Assembly (NCBI GenBank): GCA_017429685.1
Contig: JAFROL010000008.1
Coordinates: forward strand, 62,001-126,000
DNA: 64,000 bases
Reading direction: 5' to 3'
Source: Bacteroidales bacterium
Lineage (GTDB): Bacteria > Bacteroidota > Bacteroidia > Bacteroidales > P3
Of this stretch, positions 25,882 through 35,188 are shown piece after piece (position 1 is the stretch's first letter; every line of letters starts with the position of its first letter). The notes under the pieces were generated by a model. That model was given only the letters and a program-made list of their open reading frames with translations. It searched no databases and was not told the origin of the DNA. The translations under genes were made by a program, and so were the position numbers.

Positions 25882-26250
25882 TTAGTTTTGCTCGAATGTA
25901 TTTATGTTTTGTGTGTGTTGTGGCAGGGCGTTGCGGCCGGCGTCGGTCATCAGCCCTTGGCGTTCCAGTTCTTGACAGCGTTGGATGTTGAGCTCCGTCC
26001 AGTGGCTGTTCTTGCGTCGCGGCGATATGCGTTGTGCCAACCGGCCATCGGGCAGCTTCTTGACGGTAGAGTCTATCCACCCGAAGCAGAGCGCCTCCAA
26101 AACCACCTCGACATACGGCAGCGCCCCCGCAATCGCCGCCTTTCCCCTAAAGCACGCCACCCAGCATTCCCGCTCCCGCCCGTGGTTCTTCTCCATCCAC
26201 CTGCGCGACCCCGCCCTCTCCTCGAATGTCATCAAATTCCGTATCTCCAT
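25882..26250 (-). CDS. YdeI/OmdA-like protein, apparently shortened at the C-terminus
   Basis: 122 residues: MTFEERAGSRRWMEKNHGR, VEVVLEALCFGWIDSTVKKL and RISPRRKNSHWTELNIQRC are the conserved YdeI-family blocks, and GLMTDAGRNAL closes the recognisable part. Typical members continue for roughly 60 more residues. Here the frame ends 13 residues later (HTQNINTFEQN) and runs into the AT-rich repeats, so the 3' end was probably lost. Function of the family is poorly known (linked to bacteriocin or stress resistance). Confidence 0.8.
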   Translation of the reverse strand: MEIRNLMTFEERAGSRRWMEKNHGRERECWVACFRGKAAIAGALPYVEVVLEALCFGWIDSTVKKLPDGRLAQRISPRRKNSHWTELNIQRCQELERQGLMTDAGRNALPQHTQNINTFEQN

Positions 26251-26341
26251 AACTATATTATTCTAAATTTACATATTCACAAATTAACGCATTGACACAT
26301 TCATTCACCTTATGTCATACCTCAAAAAATGTTTCTGGTTG

Positions 26342-26349
26342 CAAAGATA
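26342..26349 (-). promoter_or_regulatory. -7 promoter element of the YdeI-like gene
   Basis: The minus strand reads TATCTTTG within AAAACCCGTATCTTTGCAAC, about 92 bases before the start. The same block stands before the AlbA/HTH gene and its decayed paralogue. Confidence 0.6.
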
Positions 26350-26456
26350 CGGGTTTTAGTTTAGTTACACATTCTTGCAAATCGACTCAAGTATTCACGC
26401 ATCACTTATTGTAATATTGCATTCAATTATTTAATAATTTCCTTTATGATATGCAC

Positions 26457-26540
26457 TATTATTGTAACATTTATTGCAACATTTATTGTAACATTTATTG
26501 TAACATTTATTGTAACATTTATTGTAACATTTATTGTAAC
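26457..26540. repeat. 12-bp tandem repeat at the 3' end of the AlbA/HTH gene
   Basis: Seven copies of ATTTATTGTAAC with one C/T change (26479). The copy nearest the gene supplies the last two codons and the stop of the AlbA/HTH gene on the minus strand. Confidence 0.9.
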
Positions 26541-28039
26541 TCAACTATAAGCCAATAACCTTTTTTCTTTGCTCCTTCTCTCACAATCACCTTCATAGAA
26601 GACAGGTATGCGATATCTCTATAAATGGTTTGTCGGCTTACATTAAGTTTTTTCGCCATTTCGGTTTGACTAATATGAGGGGTGTCTCGAATCAATTGTA
26701 TGATTTGTCTCTGGCGAGAGGATAATCTGTTGAGTTCTACCATATCATTCAAACTCTCATTCTTGACATCTTGGTGCCAATAAGGATGGCAAGGTATGTC
26801 CATCAAGAAATAGGTCCTGTCATCATCAGTTTCTATAACTGCTTTGCCCGAACCATTCTTACGGAGTTCTTCCTGAATGGTTGGAATACCCGTTGCGCGG
26901 CCTTCAGTCAAGTCTAATTCTTTCAAGAACTCACCAAGACGACGATTCCGATAACGTCGAGATCGCAATATCCTTGCCTCTTTTATTGCCTTCAAACTGA
27001 TGGAGCGATCAGGGCCTGCGTGACTGAGAATCGTGATCTTTTCGGGCTCTATGGTAATCTCGACAGGTTCTCTCACCTGGTAGTTCCTATGGTATAATGC
27101 GTTGACAACGGCCTCTTCCAATGCCTGATATGGATAATTAAAGAACCGTATTGACCTCTCATCATTCTCTGGTTTGATTATTTGTTCTTTAATCACATTT
27201 GTACGAAGATAGTTTAGTGTCTCGCGAATCATATAGGGTACGGGGCCTTTTATAACAGGAGCCTCGACCAGATTGTTAGGGTTTGTTTCCCGACCCTCTG
27301 GGAATGTTACAATTTCCACTTGGGAGACGGGGAAGAACTTCGTCGGCTGTCCGCAGAACATCATTGCGGCTACATTCTTAATCATACGTTTTTCCGTGGG
27401 CCCTTCCAGCAGGTTCATTTGTTCCAATATGCCCAAGAGATTCCCTGTTAGATTTTCATTGGCCAAGCGGCTGTTGACAGTCACAAGGTAATCACGCAAT
27501 AGCGTCGTAGAAATATCTGCTGTTTGAATATCAGGATTGCCTCGGTCATCAAAAGGTACGCGGTTCGCCATATCCCTTAATTCGTCCAGAACCTCACCTT
27601 TGGCAACAATACTGCTCGAACCACTGCGAATATAATACCTCATCTGTTTTGCCTTGGCCTTTACATCCATAGGTATCGCGTAAGGACGGTTCACACCCGA
27701 TGGTGCCCATATCACCAGCACAGGCTTTCCATCCACCTCTTCTACCGATGTCCTCGGCAGATAGTATGGGTCGAACATATTGTTGAATCCCACCATCTGT
27801 TTAAGAATGCCGTCCACCATCTCGATTTTGATTCCTGTGACAGGTCGCTTTGCAAGTCCATTTCCGTCTTGCTCCACTCCTACGAGCAAATAGCCACCTC
27901 CGAGGTTATCGAAGTCGTTGGCAAACGCACAAATACTATGATAGATGTCCTCAGGGTTCCATCCCTTCTTAAACTCTATCCTGTTTCCTTCAATCTTTCG
28001 CTTGTTTAGCAAGTCTTCTATATTAATCGGTAATGCCAT
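26531..28039 (-). CDS. AlbA_2 / HATPase-like / HTH transcriptional regulator
   Basis: 502 residues. N-terminal AlbA_2 (Schlafen AlbA) domain (EGNRIEFKKGWNPEDIYHSICAFAND and GGGYLLVGVEQDG), a middle ATP-binding-like part (YPYQALEEAVVNALYHRNY, ITILSHAGPDRSISLKAI, RRYRNRRLGEFLKEL) and a C-terminal winged HTH (RQRQIIQLIRDTPHISQTEMAKKLNVSRQTIYRDI). This architecture is common as an accessory regulator near defence and mobile loci in Bacteroidota. The DNA is AT-richer than the genes before 25 kb. Targets are unknown. Confidence 0.88.
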   Translation of the reverse strand: MALPINIEDLLNKRKIEGNRIEFKKGWNPEDIYHSICAFANDFDNLGGGYLLVGVEQDGNGLAKRPVTGIKIEMVDGILKQMVGFNNMFDPYYLPRTSVEEVDGKPVLVIWAPSGVNRPYAIPMDVKAKAKQMRYYIRSGSSSIVAKGEVLDELRDMANRVPFDDRGNPDIQTADISTTLLRDYLVTVNSRLANENLTGNLLGILEQMNLLEGPTEKRMIKNVAAMMFCGQPTKFFPVSQVEIVTFPEGRETNPNNLVEAPVIKGPVPYMIRETLNYLRTNVIKEQIIKPENDERSIRFFNYPYQALEEAVVNALYHRNYQVREPVEITIEPEKITILSHAGPDRSISLKAIKEARILRSRRYRNRRLGEFLKELDLTEGRATGIPTIQEELRKNGSGKAVIETDDDRTYFLMDIPCHPYWHQDVKNESLNDMVELNRLSSRQRQIIQLIRDTPHISQTEMAKKLNVSRQTIYRDIAYLSSMKVIVREGAKKKGYWLIVELQ

Positions 28040-28108
28040 ATTTTATTTTTTTTCACTGCTACTCACACATTAATGCATCTACACATTTTACAGTCTCTAT
28101 TCCAGTTG

Positions 28109-28116
28109 CAAAGATA
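28109..28116 (-). promoter_or_regulatory. -7 promoter element of the AlbA/HTH gene
   Basis: The minus strand reads TATCTTTG about 70 bases before the start, with TTTGACATTTG about 20 bases further upstream as a possible -33 region. Confidence 0.65.
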
Positions 28117-28199
28117 CGGGTTTTATTTCAAATGTCAAAATTACATACTAATGCATTTACACATTTACACATTCTATGATTTACATATTCACGCATTGT

Positions 28200-28686
28200 T
28201 TATTTTTCAGTTATTTCCCAGTGGCCGCTGTAACCGCTGCCAACATAGCGGATATGCGGCATTTTGGCAATATGGCGTTTGATAGTTCTAAGGCCCTTTC
28301 CACTTATTTCCGATAGTTCCTCTGTTGTTATTTTAGAATTCTGTCGTATCTGACATTCAATCCAACCATCAAGGTTTTCTTCTTGAGTGCCACCTTGAGT
28401 GCCACTTTGAGTAACATCTTGAGGGACATCTTGAGGGACACCTTGAGTATCATCTTGGGTATCACCTTGAGTATCACCTTGAGTATCACCTTGGATATCA
28501 TCCTGGGTGCCACCTTGAGTGCCATCAACACCGTCTCGCGCTATTCTTTTTCAGAGAGCCTGGCATATCATTGGCAAAAGCGCATATCGCTTCCTGAAAC
28601 TTATCCATATTGCCTGTTGAAGTTGTCAGTTCAATACGATAACTCTCATCAGAATGAATTATCTCATATAATTCATCTTGTTTCAT
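28200..28686 (-). pseudogene. Decayed AlbA_2/HTH regulator with GxTQ linker repeat
   Basis: From the ATG at 28686 the frame reads like the start of an AlbA_2 protein (DESYRIELTTSTGNMDKF, then QEAICAFANDMPG) and stops after 50 codons. In another frame the rest encodes a linker of four-residue units (GDTQ, DDTQ, GGTQ) and a C-terminal HTH: WIECQIRQNSKITTEELSEI, then SGKGLRTIKRHIAKMPHIRY, GHWEITEK and a TAA at 28200-28202. The whole ATP-binding middle is missing. This is an internal deletion with frameshift of a paralogue of the neighbouring gene. Confidence 0.85.
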
Positions 28687-28709
28687 ATTTCAATAATTGT
28701 TTCCGGGTG

Positions 28710-28717
28710 CAAAGATA
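28710..28717 (-). promoter_or_regulatory. -7 promoter element of the decayed AlbA gene
   Basis: TATCTTTG on the minus strand about 25 bases before the pseudogene start, in a block (CCGTATCTTTGCA) shared with the promoters at 28109 and 26342. Confidence 0.6.
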
Positions 28718-28846
28718 CGGATTTTATTATAATTGTCAAAATTACAGACTAACGCATTTGCACATTCACGCAGTCTTGTATAAAAGTTCTTCCAGTTCTT
28801 CATCTTTGAGTTGTTTTTTTCGTGTTATTCATTGACAGTTAACCTC

Positions 28847-29938
28847 TCACTTTTTAGATACAAGTGGTTCGCAATAGTCTTTGCACACCACGCGGTCGCG
28901 CATCAGTTTGGGGTCGTTGAAGTTTCGGTTGATGTTTATTGTCAATTCGGAATAGTTGTCTGTTTTGTCATCTATCTGATAATAATATGGCTTTATCGAT
29001 ACGCAGTTGCGGTGCTCGAAAATGGTGTTGAGCAATGTTCTGTCACTATTGCCGCAGGAGTGGCCCATAATGACAACTTGGAAAGGAGCCGACTCGATGA
29101 ACTCGAGCATACGACGATAGTTATCGTGTTCCTGATAGCGGATGGATTTTACGTGTCGCATACACTCGCTATCATTTTGTTCCTTGAGCCTCTTATAATT
29201 CTCGTCCAATTCATCCCCATAGCCGAAGATTACGCTTTGAGGATCGTCCAATTTCCCGTGTATGTAGTTGACCGTCGAATTATCTGCCAAATACATTTCC
29301 GGGGTATTGGTGTAGTTAAAGTTTAGTATCATAAAGTTTTTTAGTTCAAAAAAGTCTTCAGAATTGTTTTTTCCTGACACAACAACTTCCCTACGTTTTA
29401 CCGGTTTATATATCTTCTCTTTAATATCTTCAATTAAAGAGACATCCCATTTAGTCTCTTCTCTTAGATACTCAATCAGTTTGTTACTTAAATATTCAAG
29501 CTGTATGTTTAGTGACCTATAATTAACTGGCCGGTGTATTTCAAAAGAGTGTTTGACTATGGTTAATTGTGAATAGTATTCTCGTTCAATATCTACCCAC
29601 TTTTTCGTTTCGATTTGTTTATTGATTTGTTCAAAGAAATTATCCGTGTATTTTAACAAACCAATATCTTTATTTTTTTTAATAAAATTCACCAACAAGT
29701 TTCCATTCCACACCTTTGGTCTTTCATTATGAATAAAATATATCGACCAAAATTCATTCCAATTAAAATGACTGTCAATTAATTTAATGGAACACAACTC
29801 ATCGGACAATTCATTCGTATGTTCTTTCAGCAACTGCATCCCCTTTTTGTCCCAATACCAGTTGATGAAATCCGCATAGCTTGTTTTCAAGCCGTGCGCT
29901 ATGTCGAAGCCGTTGCCTATGAGTACAAGCCTATTCAT
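28847..29938 (-). CDS. abiH: AbiH family abortive-infection protein
   Basis: 363 residues. The N-terminus LVLIGNGFDIAHGLKTSYAD (GNGFDxAHG) is the AbiH signature; later MILNFNYTNTPEMYL, VNYIHGKLDDPQSVIFGYGD and VIMGHSCGNSDRTLLNTIF follow the family. AbiH proteins cause phage-induced growth arrest in lactococci; mechanism unknown. Its start overlaps the stop of the AlwI-type endonuclease gene by 8 bases, so it is the last gene of the defence operon. The region is AT-rich. Confidence 0.93.
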   Translation of the reverse strand: MNRLVLIGNGFDIAHGLKTSYADFINWYWDKKGMQLLKEHTNELSDELCSIKLIDSHFNWNEFWSIYFIHNERPKVWNGNLLVNFIKKNKDIGLLKYTDNFFEQINKQIETKKWVDIEREYYSQLTIVKHSFEIHRPVNYRSLNIQLEYLSNKLIEYLREETKWDVSLIEDIKEKIYKPVKRREVVVSGKNNSEDFFELKNFMILNFNYTNTPEMYLADNSTVNYIHGKLDDPQSVIFGYGDELDENYKRLKEQNDSECMRHVKSIRYQEHDNYRRMLEFIESAPFQVVIMGHSCGNSDRTLLNTIFEHRNCVSIKPYYYQIDDKTDNYSELTININRNFNDPKLMRDRVVCKDYCEPLVSKK

Positions 29939-32444
29939 CTATGGCAATACTTTCAATTGTAGTTACGAATGGCAAATATCTAATTTCGCCTCTTCTCTGA
30001 GTTTTGAGAACATCGATGTTGCCAATATTTGATGGACTTTGGGGGTCATATTCAAGCAGTAGATATTTTACTGCATCATTCTCCATTCTCTTAAGGTAAC
30101 CTGACGGCACATTGTCTGGATCTACCAACAAAGGTTCTTTTGTCAGTAGATAAGCCCTTGGATTACTCCAGTAATGGAATAAAAGATACTTCAAACTCTT
30201 GTATGCCGCCAACTGTTCATCTTTCAGCATGTCCTCTTTGATACCAATGGCTATTCTCCCGGCAGCCTCAGTTTTTGGTCGAGCGGAAGGCCCAATGGCG
30301 TACATCAGTATCAAATTCAGATTCTTGTTTAACAACGCCTCTCGTTTTATATTAGGAAGGTCAACAGGAATGCTCCCATAGATAAAGATGTCTTCCGCAG
30401 CCATTAACAATGAAGGTGTATGATCATAGATCTTATCAATTTTCACAAATTCATCATACCATTTTTGTGGATGAAATTCGGTCGATTCGTAGGCTTTCTC
30501 AAAATGGTAATAGAGTTCTGTATAAGGAATGTCCCATTTTACGATTGTACGAAGGTCGTTAGTGGACAGAGGAATGATTTTCATTCCCGTTACATATTTT
30601 TCAGGATCTTGATAATCACAATATATAGCATTTTTCCTCAACCTAAAATCACTAATGACATTTACATGAAGGTAACTGGAGGCAAATACGCAATAGCTTT
30701 TGGCGTTACCAGTTTTTAGCAGGTGATTGCCTAGATGTCGTGATACAGGTTCCATCTCCATTCGACGCTGGTTGGTACTCTCTGCCAAAGTTGCTTCCAG
30801 CAGAAGTGTGTGTGCCGGATAATCTTTTGTCGCAGCATATTCATAAACAATGTCTGCCTCGCCTCCAGCTGCATGGGTAATTGGCAACAGATTAGCATCA
30901 AGACATAACTTCATGTAATCAAGTATCCTTCCTTTGTATCCGCTGGCTTTATACCAAATGATACCAAGTACATATTCAAAGATAGTGGGGGTATCGGCAT
31001 TATCGGTAACCTTCTTACTTATTTCATCATCGTTACGGCAGTCGAAGTCGTCAAGCAGTTCCATCAAGTCATTATCAGTAAACCGTGTATCAACCATCGT
31101 CTTGAATCTGTCATAGCGTCGTTTCTCAACTTCAGAATATGCTTCGTCAATGTTTTCCAGTTCTATGCCAAGCTCCTCATTGAGTCTTGCAACAACATCT
31201 TCTTTATCAAACTTCAAGGCAGGACAGATGTCTTCCATCTTGCGGTCATACTCCAACTCGGCTGATGGTGTGTATGCCGACAGATAGAGTTCTTCAATGG
31301 AGGAAGCAAAGAACTGCTTTGGTACCATATCAAGTTTTACCTGTTCATCACCGAAAATTATTACATTAGCAATGTTAAGATAACGGCGGTTCAGGTCGAA
31401 ATAGTCTTGCAATGTTGCCAAATTCTTAATGAGGTGCATCATCTGAAAGAAAGCCGTCTTTAATTCTTCTTCAGTGGTTACATTGTCGAAGATTGACGGC
31501 AGCAAATGCTTATGAGGCGCATTCTTAATTGCGACTAATGACACGGTATCAAATAAATATTTACGCCAATAACGTCCAACATTGCTGACCTTGGTTGTTT
31601 GCTTATACAACAAGTGTGCTTTACTATAATCCTTACTCAAAAAGACATCTTTCAGCAATAGGTAAAGGGGATAATATGGTTTATCATAGTTACGGCTTTT
31701 GCGATTCAAGCCTATCTGGGTGATGATATACTCGTTGGCTTCATTCTCCATCAAAACCTGATATGCTTTCTTGTAGTTCTCCTTTGTCATCATCACATGA
31801 ACGATGATCTGCTCTTTACTTTTTTCCCTTCTTCGAATAGCCTTAATATCCTCTATCATCTGTTCTGTGATTTCAGCAGAAGTACAGAGCGGTGCTAAGA
31901 AGGTGAACTCTTCATAGGTCAGATAATCAAGCCTTGACAGAAGATAAAGTACCACGACAAATGGCCTGACAAAAACGCCATCAGTTTTAATGAATGTCTT
32001 AAGCAATTGTTTCAAATAGACATAGCTGTCTTTAGAAATAAGCAGCGGATTGTCTGAACTGTAGTTTTCGCTTTGAGATATTTCAAGTATGCGGCGGCCT
32101 ACTTCTGTCAAACGATGGTTCTCGTTAATAAGTCCTAAGTCAACAAGGCCAGATGTCTTTTCGCGGGCCGCTTTATATTTGATAGAGTCATCACCAACTG
32201 TCAAGCCTCGCTCCCGCATAAAATCATAGTAACGGTTCTTGATGTCATAGATATCCTTCTGCCCTGGAGCCATATATTTCTTTTCCCACCCCAGGTTGCT
32301 ATTTTCAGGTATCTTCCAAAAATCATCAAGACAAGCCAACTGCTTCTCAATAGAATAGTTGAACTCTTTTGTTCGAAAACTCGTGGTACCAAGTGACCAG
32401 AAAAACGAGCTGTATGACAGCGTTTCGATGATGTTTTTACCCAT
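29931..32444 (-). CDS. AlwI-family type IIS restriction endonuclease
   Basis: 837 residues. The N-terminus has WSLGTTSFRTKEFNYSIEKQ, and the nuclease core lies at about 515-575: LPITHAAGGEADIVYEY, LLLEATLAESTNQRRMEMEP, VSRHLGNHLLKTGNAKSYCV. This matches the block known from the AlwI/BstNBI group (THAAGxxxD...E-x-T...EPVxRH) with an Asp and a Glu as metal ligands. Relatives cut GGATC or GAGTC outside an asymmetric site; the site here cannot be read from sequence. It starts 4 bases after the second methylase gene, and two methylases are what an asymmetric site needs. Confidence 0.9.
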   Translation of the reverse strand: MGKNIIETLSYSSFFWSLGTTSFRTKEFNYSIEKQLACLDDFWKIPENSNLGWEKKYMAPGQKDIYDIKNRYYDFMRERGLTVGDDSIKYKAAREKTSGLVDLGLINENHRLTEVGRRILEISQSENYSSDNPLLISKDSYVYLKQLLKTFIKTDGVFVRPFVVVLYLLSRLDYLTYEEFTFLAPLCTSAEITEQMIEDIKAIRRREKSKEQIIVHVMMTKENYKKAYQVLMENEANEYIITQIGLNRKSRNYDKPYYPLYLLLKDVFLSKDYSKAHLLYKQTTKVSNVGRYWRKYLFDTVSLVAIKNAPHKHLLPSIFDNVTTEEELKTAFFQMMHLIKNLATLQDYFDLNRRYLNIANVIIFGDEQVKLDMVPKQFFASSIEELYLSAYTPSAELEYDRKMEDICPALKFDKEDVVARLNEELGIELENIDEAYSEVEKRRYDRFKTMVDTRFTDNDLMELLDDFDCRNDDEISKKVTDNADTPTIFEYVLGIIWYKASGYKGRILDYMKLCLDANLLPITHAAGGEADIVYEYAATKDYPAHTLLLEATLAESTNQRRMEMEPVSRHLGNHLLKTGNAKSYCVFASSYLHVNVISDFRLRKNAIYCDYQDPEKYVTGMKIIPLSTNDLRTIVKWDIPYTELYYHFEKAYESTEFHPQKWYDEFVKIDKIYDHTPSLLMAAEDIFIYGSIPVDLPNIKREALLNKNLNLILMYAIGPSARPKTEAAGRIAIGIKEDMLKDEQLAAYKSLKYLLFHYWSNPRAYLLTKEPLLVDPDNVPSGYLKRMENDAVKYLLLEYDPQSPSNIGNIDVLKTQRRGEIRYLPFVTTIESIAIDE

Positions 32445-32448
32445 TCGG

Positions 32449-33363
32449 CTAATAGTTTTTAACCAATACTTCTACTGTTCCAGAATTTTTACCCTCTACT
32501 TGATAGTTGGAATTACTATAGTCCATATTAATTCCCACCACTTGCATATTCCGTTGCTCAATCCAATTGATAAGTAAATGATTCTTCCTACCTTTGTGCT
32601 CTAGCATATTCGAAAGTACAAAGTGTATGCCTTGTTCGTTTAGCCTGTCCATGAAGTCAAGCAGGTCTTGTTCATCTCTCTCCGTCCAGCCACCACCTTC
32701 ATTATAGGTGGCAGTACTGATAAGGTAAGGTGGGTCTAGATACACAAGACTGTCACCATCCAGTTGATAGATGTCGAAACGCCGGAAATCATTGTTCTGT
32801 ATCACAGGATGCTGAGCCTTCAGCTTGTCAACAAACACCTGCAACTTGCGGCGAATAACGTCGTTGAAATCGCGTTTGCCCACAGGCAGATTATACTCTC
32901 CTCTGTCATTGAACCGCATTTGATTGTTGAATCCGAATACCACCAATGCATAGAGCATAATGTAATGCTGGTTGTTGCGAGGGCTGTTATTGTAGTCTTG
33001 CCTTAGTTGCAAAAAAGGTTCCTTATTGTATCGCGAAACACCTTTCATGGGATTACCGCCATAATAGGCAAAATTGTGGTCTTTTGTCTTAGAAAAACCA
33101 TAATGCTCCACAATTTCATCCATACGCTTCAATATGGTATTGATGTTTAGACGTAGGAACATTTTCAAAAGTCCTATCAACTCGCGGTTACCATCATTAT
33201 AGATGTAGTTGTCTGCTTGAGTATTGATTCCTACATTGCATCCTCCACAGAACATGTCCACGAAGGTGCTGATATGCTCCGGGAACACAGGCAGCAGCTG
33301 GTCCAATATGCGAGCTTTGCCGCCGATGTAGTTCAGGGGTGATACCGTGAACCAACTATTCAT
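32449..33363 (-). CDS. N6-adenine DNA methyltransferase (D12 class) M2
   Basis: 304 residues from the ATG at 33363, which overlaps the upstream stop as ATGA; five codons upstream is another ATG. Motif I is PLNYIGGKARILDQLLPVF, then VDMFCGGCNVGI, and catalytic motif IV DPPY (LDPPYLIS, about residue 208). C-terminal NYQVEGKNSGTVEVLVKNY. It is an alpha-class (Dam-like) adenine methylase and likely protects one strand of the AlwI-type recognition site. Confidence 0.92.
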   Translation of the reverse strand: MNSWFTVSPLNYIGGKARILDQLLPVFPEHISTFVDMFCGGCNVGINTQADNYIYNDGNRELIGLLKMFLRLNINTILKRMDEIVEHYGFSKTKDHNFAYYGGNPMKGVSRYNKEPFLQLRQDYNNSPRNNQHYIMLYALVVFGFNNQMRFNDRGEYNLPVGKRDFNDVIRRKLQVFVDKLKAQHPVIQNNDFRRFDIYQLDGDSLVYLDPPYLISTATYNEGGGWTERDEQDLLDFMDRLNEQGIHFVLSNMLEHKGRKNHLLINWIEQRNMQVVGINMDYSNSNYQVEGKNSGTVEVLVKNY

Positions 33364-34379
33364 CTCTGAACGGCGCATAGGAACAGTCTTTCTTGATTAC
33401 CTATGTTCTCACCTCGTCCTGCCGAGAAAGGCTTAAAGTCTTGGGTAAACACTCTCACCTCTCCATGCTTGCCAAGTATGCGCATTATCTCTTCGTCGCT
33501 AATTTTGGCATTGCTTCGTATCTGGAGTTTCTGCCCATTGTTATTGTATGACAGCATGATATATCGGCAGTGCAACTTATTGACAAGATCCTCCAGAGAC
33601 TCATTTGCCGTAACTTTGCAATACTCGCTTTTCATCGCTGAGCGATCCATCTTCCTTGCCACACCAACTACATCTGGTCGTTCCCATCGGGCCACATTTT
33701 CCAGCAGATGATATGCATCGCAATAGTTGCGGGAATTGTAAGGAGGGTCAAGGTATGCAAGGTCACAGGTAACTTCATTAGCCAACAGATTGGCATCCAT
33801 ATTGAAGCAGCGGTTCCCAGGATTCAACTCGTAATCCAATTTGGGTAGACGCAACTCAAAGTCATTATTATAGGTTGCGTTCTGTATATATGAATCGTAA
33901 TGCCCGTAAGTGTTGGAAATTCTATCCATCGCATACACCAACGAGGTGATGACAGCTGCACGTTCCCGCTCATTCAGTTCGCTAGCTGCATATTTCCGCT
34001 CCACATCTTCTCTGATGAAGCCAATTCTTCGGCAAACATCCGCACTGAAATACGTATCGCGGAAAGTCTGATACATATAGTTATCTTCCCTTGAAGTGTC
34101 AACCTTGTTGTAATAGTCAAGCAATTCTTCCAACCTCCGGATATCTACATCCTGTGGTGAGAACCAACAGAGTGCAGCCAGATAGTTGCAGTACATCATG
34201 TCGTTAACCAACAACTGCTTATCAAGAAACGCAAAGGAAACTGACCCAGTACCTGAAAAAGCATCAAGTACAGACGTCACATTATTGCACTCTTCATCCA
34301 CTATACGTCGGATGAAGGGGAGCAACTTAAATTTATTGCCTAGATATCGTCGATTATTAATTTCAAATTTTTTTATCAT
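33360..34379 (-). CDS. N6-adenine DNA methyltransferase (D12 class) M1
   Basis: 339 residues: RRYLGNKFKLLPFIRRIV (12-29), VLDAFSGTGSVSFAF (SAM motif I, 38-52) and LDPPYNSRNYCDAYHLLENV (motif IV, about 210-229). The Y-N-S-R-N-Y extension is typical of the D12 branch that accompanies asymmetric type IIS systems. It probably modifies the other strand of the site. It is translationally coupled to M2 by a 4-base overlap, and lies 86 bases after the DUF5131 gene. Confidence 0.92.
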   Translation of the reverse strand: MIKKFEINNRRYLGNKFKLLPFIRRIVDEECNNVTSVLDAFSGTGSVSFAFLDKQLLVNDMMYCNYLAALCWFSPQDVDIRRLEELLDYYNKVDTSREDNYMYQTFRDTYFSADVCRRIGFIREDVERKYAASELNERERAAVITSLVYAMDRISNTYGHYDSYIQNATYNNDFELRLPKLDYELNPGNRCFNMDANLLANEVTCDLAYLDPPYNSRNYCDAYHLLENVARWERPDVVGVARKMDRSAMKSEYCKVTANESLEDLVNKLHCRYIMLSYNNNGQKLQIRSNAKISDEEIMRILGKHGEVRVFTQDFKPFSAGRGENIGNQERLFLCAVQR

Positions 34380-34465
34380 TGTATGATTTGTGAATGAGGC
34401 GTTTGATTGTATTTACACATGTACTTTTGAAGGCTCTTACTTTTTGTCCATTATACCACCATCTT

Positions 34466-35188
34466 CTAAGGCATTTGCTGGATTACTTTGCCATTAATTA
34501 GTTTTCCGTTTTTATGTTTGTCGCGCTTCACTCCATCTGCACCCCAGGTGCCCCATTGCTTGAAAAAGAATGCTGAGCCTTGCCGTTCTGTCTGTTTCTG
34601 GATGGAAAGTACCCACTCTTCTTTCATTGGGCGGGCTTGGGGACCACTTTCGCCACCGACAATCACCCAGTCGATATTGTCGAGGTTCAATTCTCCTAAG
34701 TCTTCAATCAGAGGTTCACATGATAGAAAACGTATCGGAGCGGGAAGGTTGCGAAGGCAGTCAATGCGAGGCTTGGAAGATTGGCATTCCACGGTCACAC
34801 CCAGCCACGCATTAGCAGGCACTTTATGAGAATGGAAGTACTCGGCCATACGCTCGGCACGTTTGGTGAGTAACTGGTAGCGATGCTGCGGGGTTCGACG
34901 GATGGTATCCATAACACGGTTGATGAACTCAAAAGGGACATCCTTGTGGAAGAGGTCGCTCATGGAGCAGACAAAAATTGTATGTGGTTTCCGCCAAGCG
35001 AGTGGTTCCTCAAGACAATCTTTATGCATTGTAACTTGAAAACAATTGGTATATTTTTCTAACCCCATAGCCTTCAAGCGTCGAGACATCACCTCAGCAT
35101 AGCAGTGTGCACAACCCTGTGAAATCTTATCACATCCCGTGATAGGATTCCAAGTTTTGTCTGTCCATTCTATTTTGGTTGTCTTCAT
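34466..35188 (-). CDS. DUF5131 (phage Gp37/Gp68-like) three-Cys protein
   Basis: 240 residues. The N-terminus KIEWTDKTWNPITGCDKISQ is followed by GCAHCYAEVMSRRL; the three cysteines C19, C26 and C29 give the three-Cys motif (C-x6-C-x2-C) that could bind an iron-sulfur cluster. FVCSMSDLFHKDVP, WLGVTVE and WVIVGGESGPQARPM are further family blocks. Function unproven; the family is usually found beside TcmP, as here (4-base ATGA overlap). A phage origin is suggested only by the family name. Confidence 0.9.
   Translation of the reverse strand: MKTTKIEWTDKTWNPITGCDKISQGCAHCYAEVMSRRLKAMGLEKYTNCFQVTMHKDCLEEPLAWRKPHTIFVCSMSDLFHKDVPFEFINRVMDTIRRTPQHRYQLLTKRAERMAEYFHSHKVPANAWLGVTVECQSSKPRIDCLRNLPAPIRFLSCEPLIEDLGELNLDNIDWVIVGGESGPQARPMKEEWVLSIQKQTERQGSAFFFKQWGTWGADGVKRDKHKNGKLINGKVIQQMP

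Noticed and set aside
28383-28835. A plus-strand frame with Leu/Thr/Ile-rich repeats
   Set aside because: It is the reverse of the GxTQ linker and HTH of the decayed AlbA gene, whose minus-strand reading gives family-like protein.
34466-35188. The phage Gp37/Gp68-like gene as evidence of a prophage
   Set aside because: No capsid, tail, integrase or lysis genes are near. The family is common outside phages next to TcmP.
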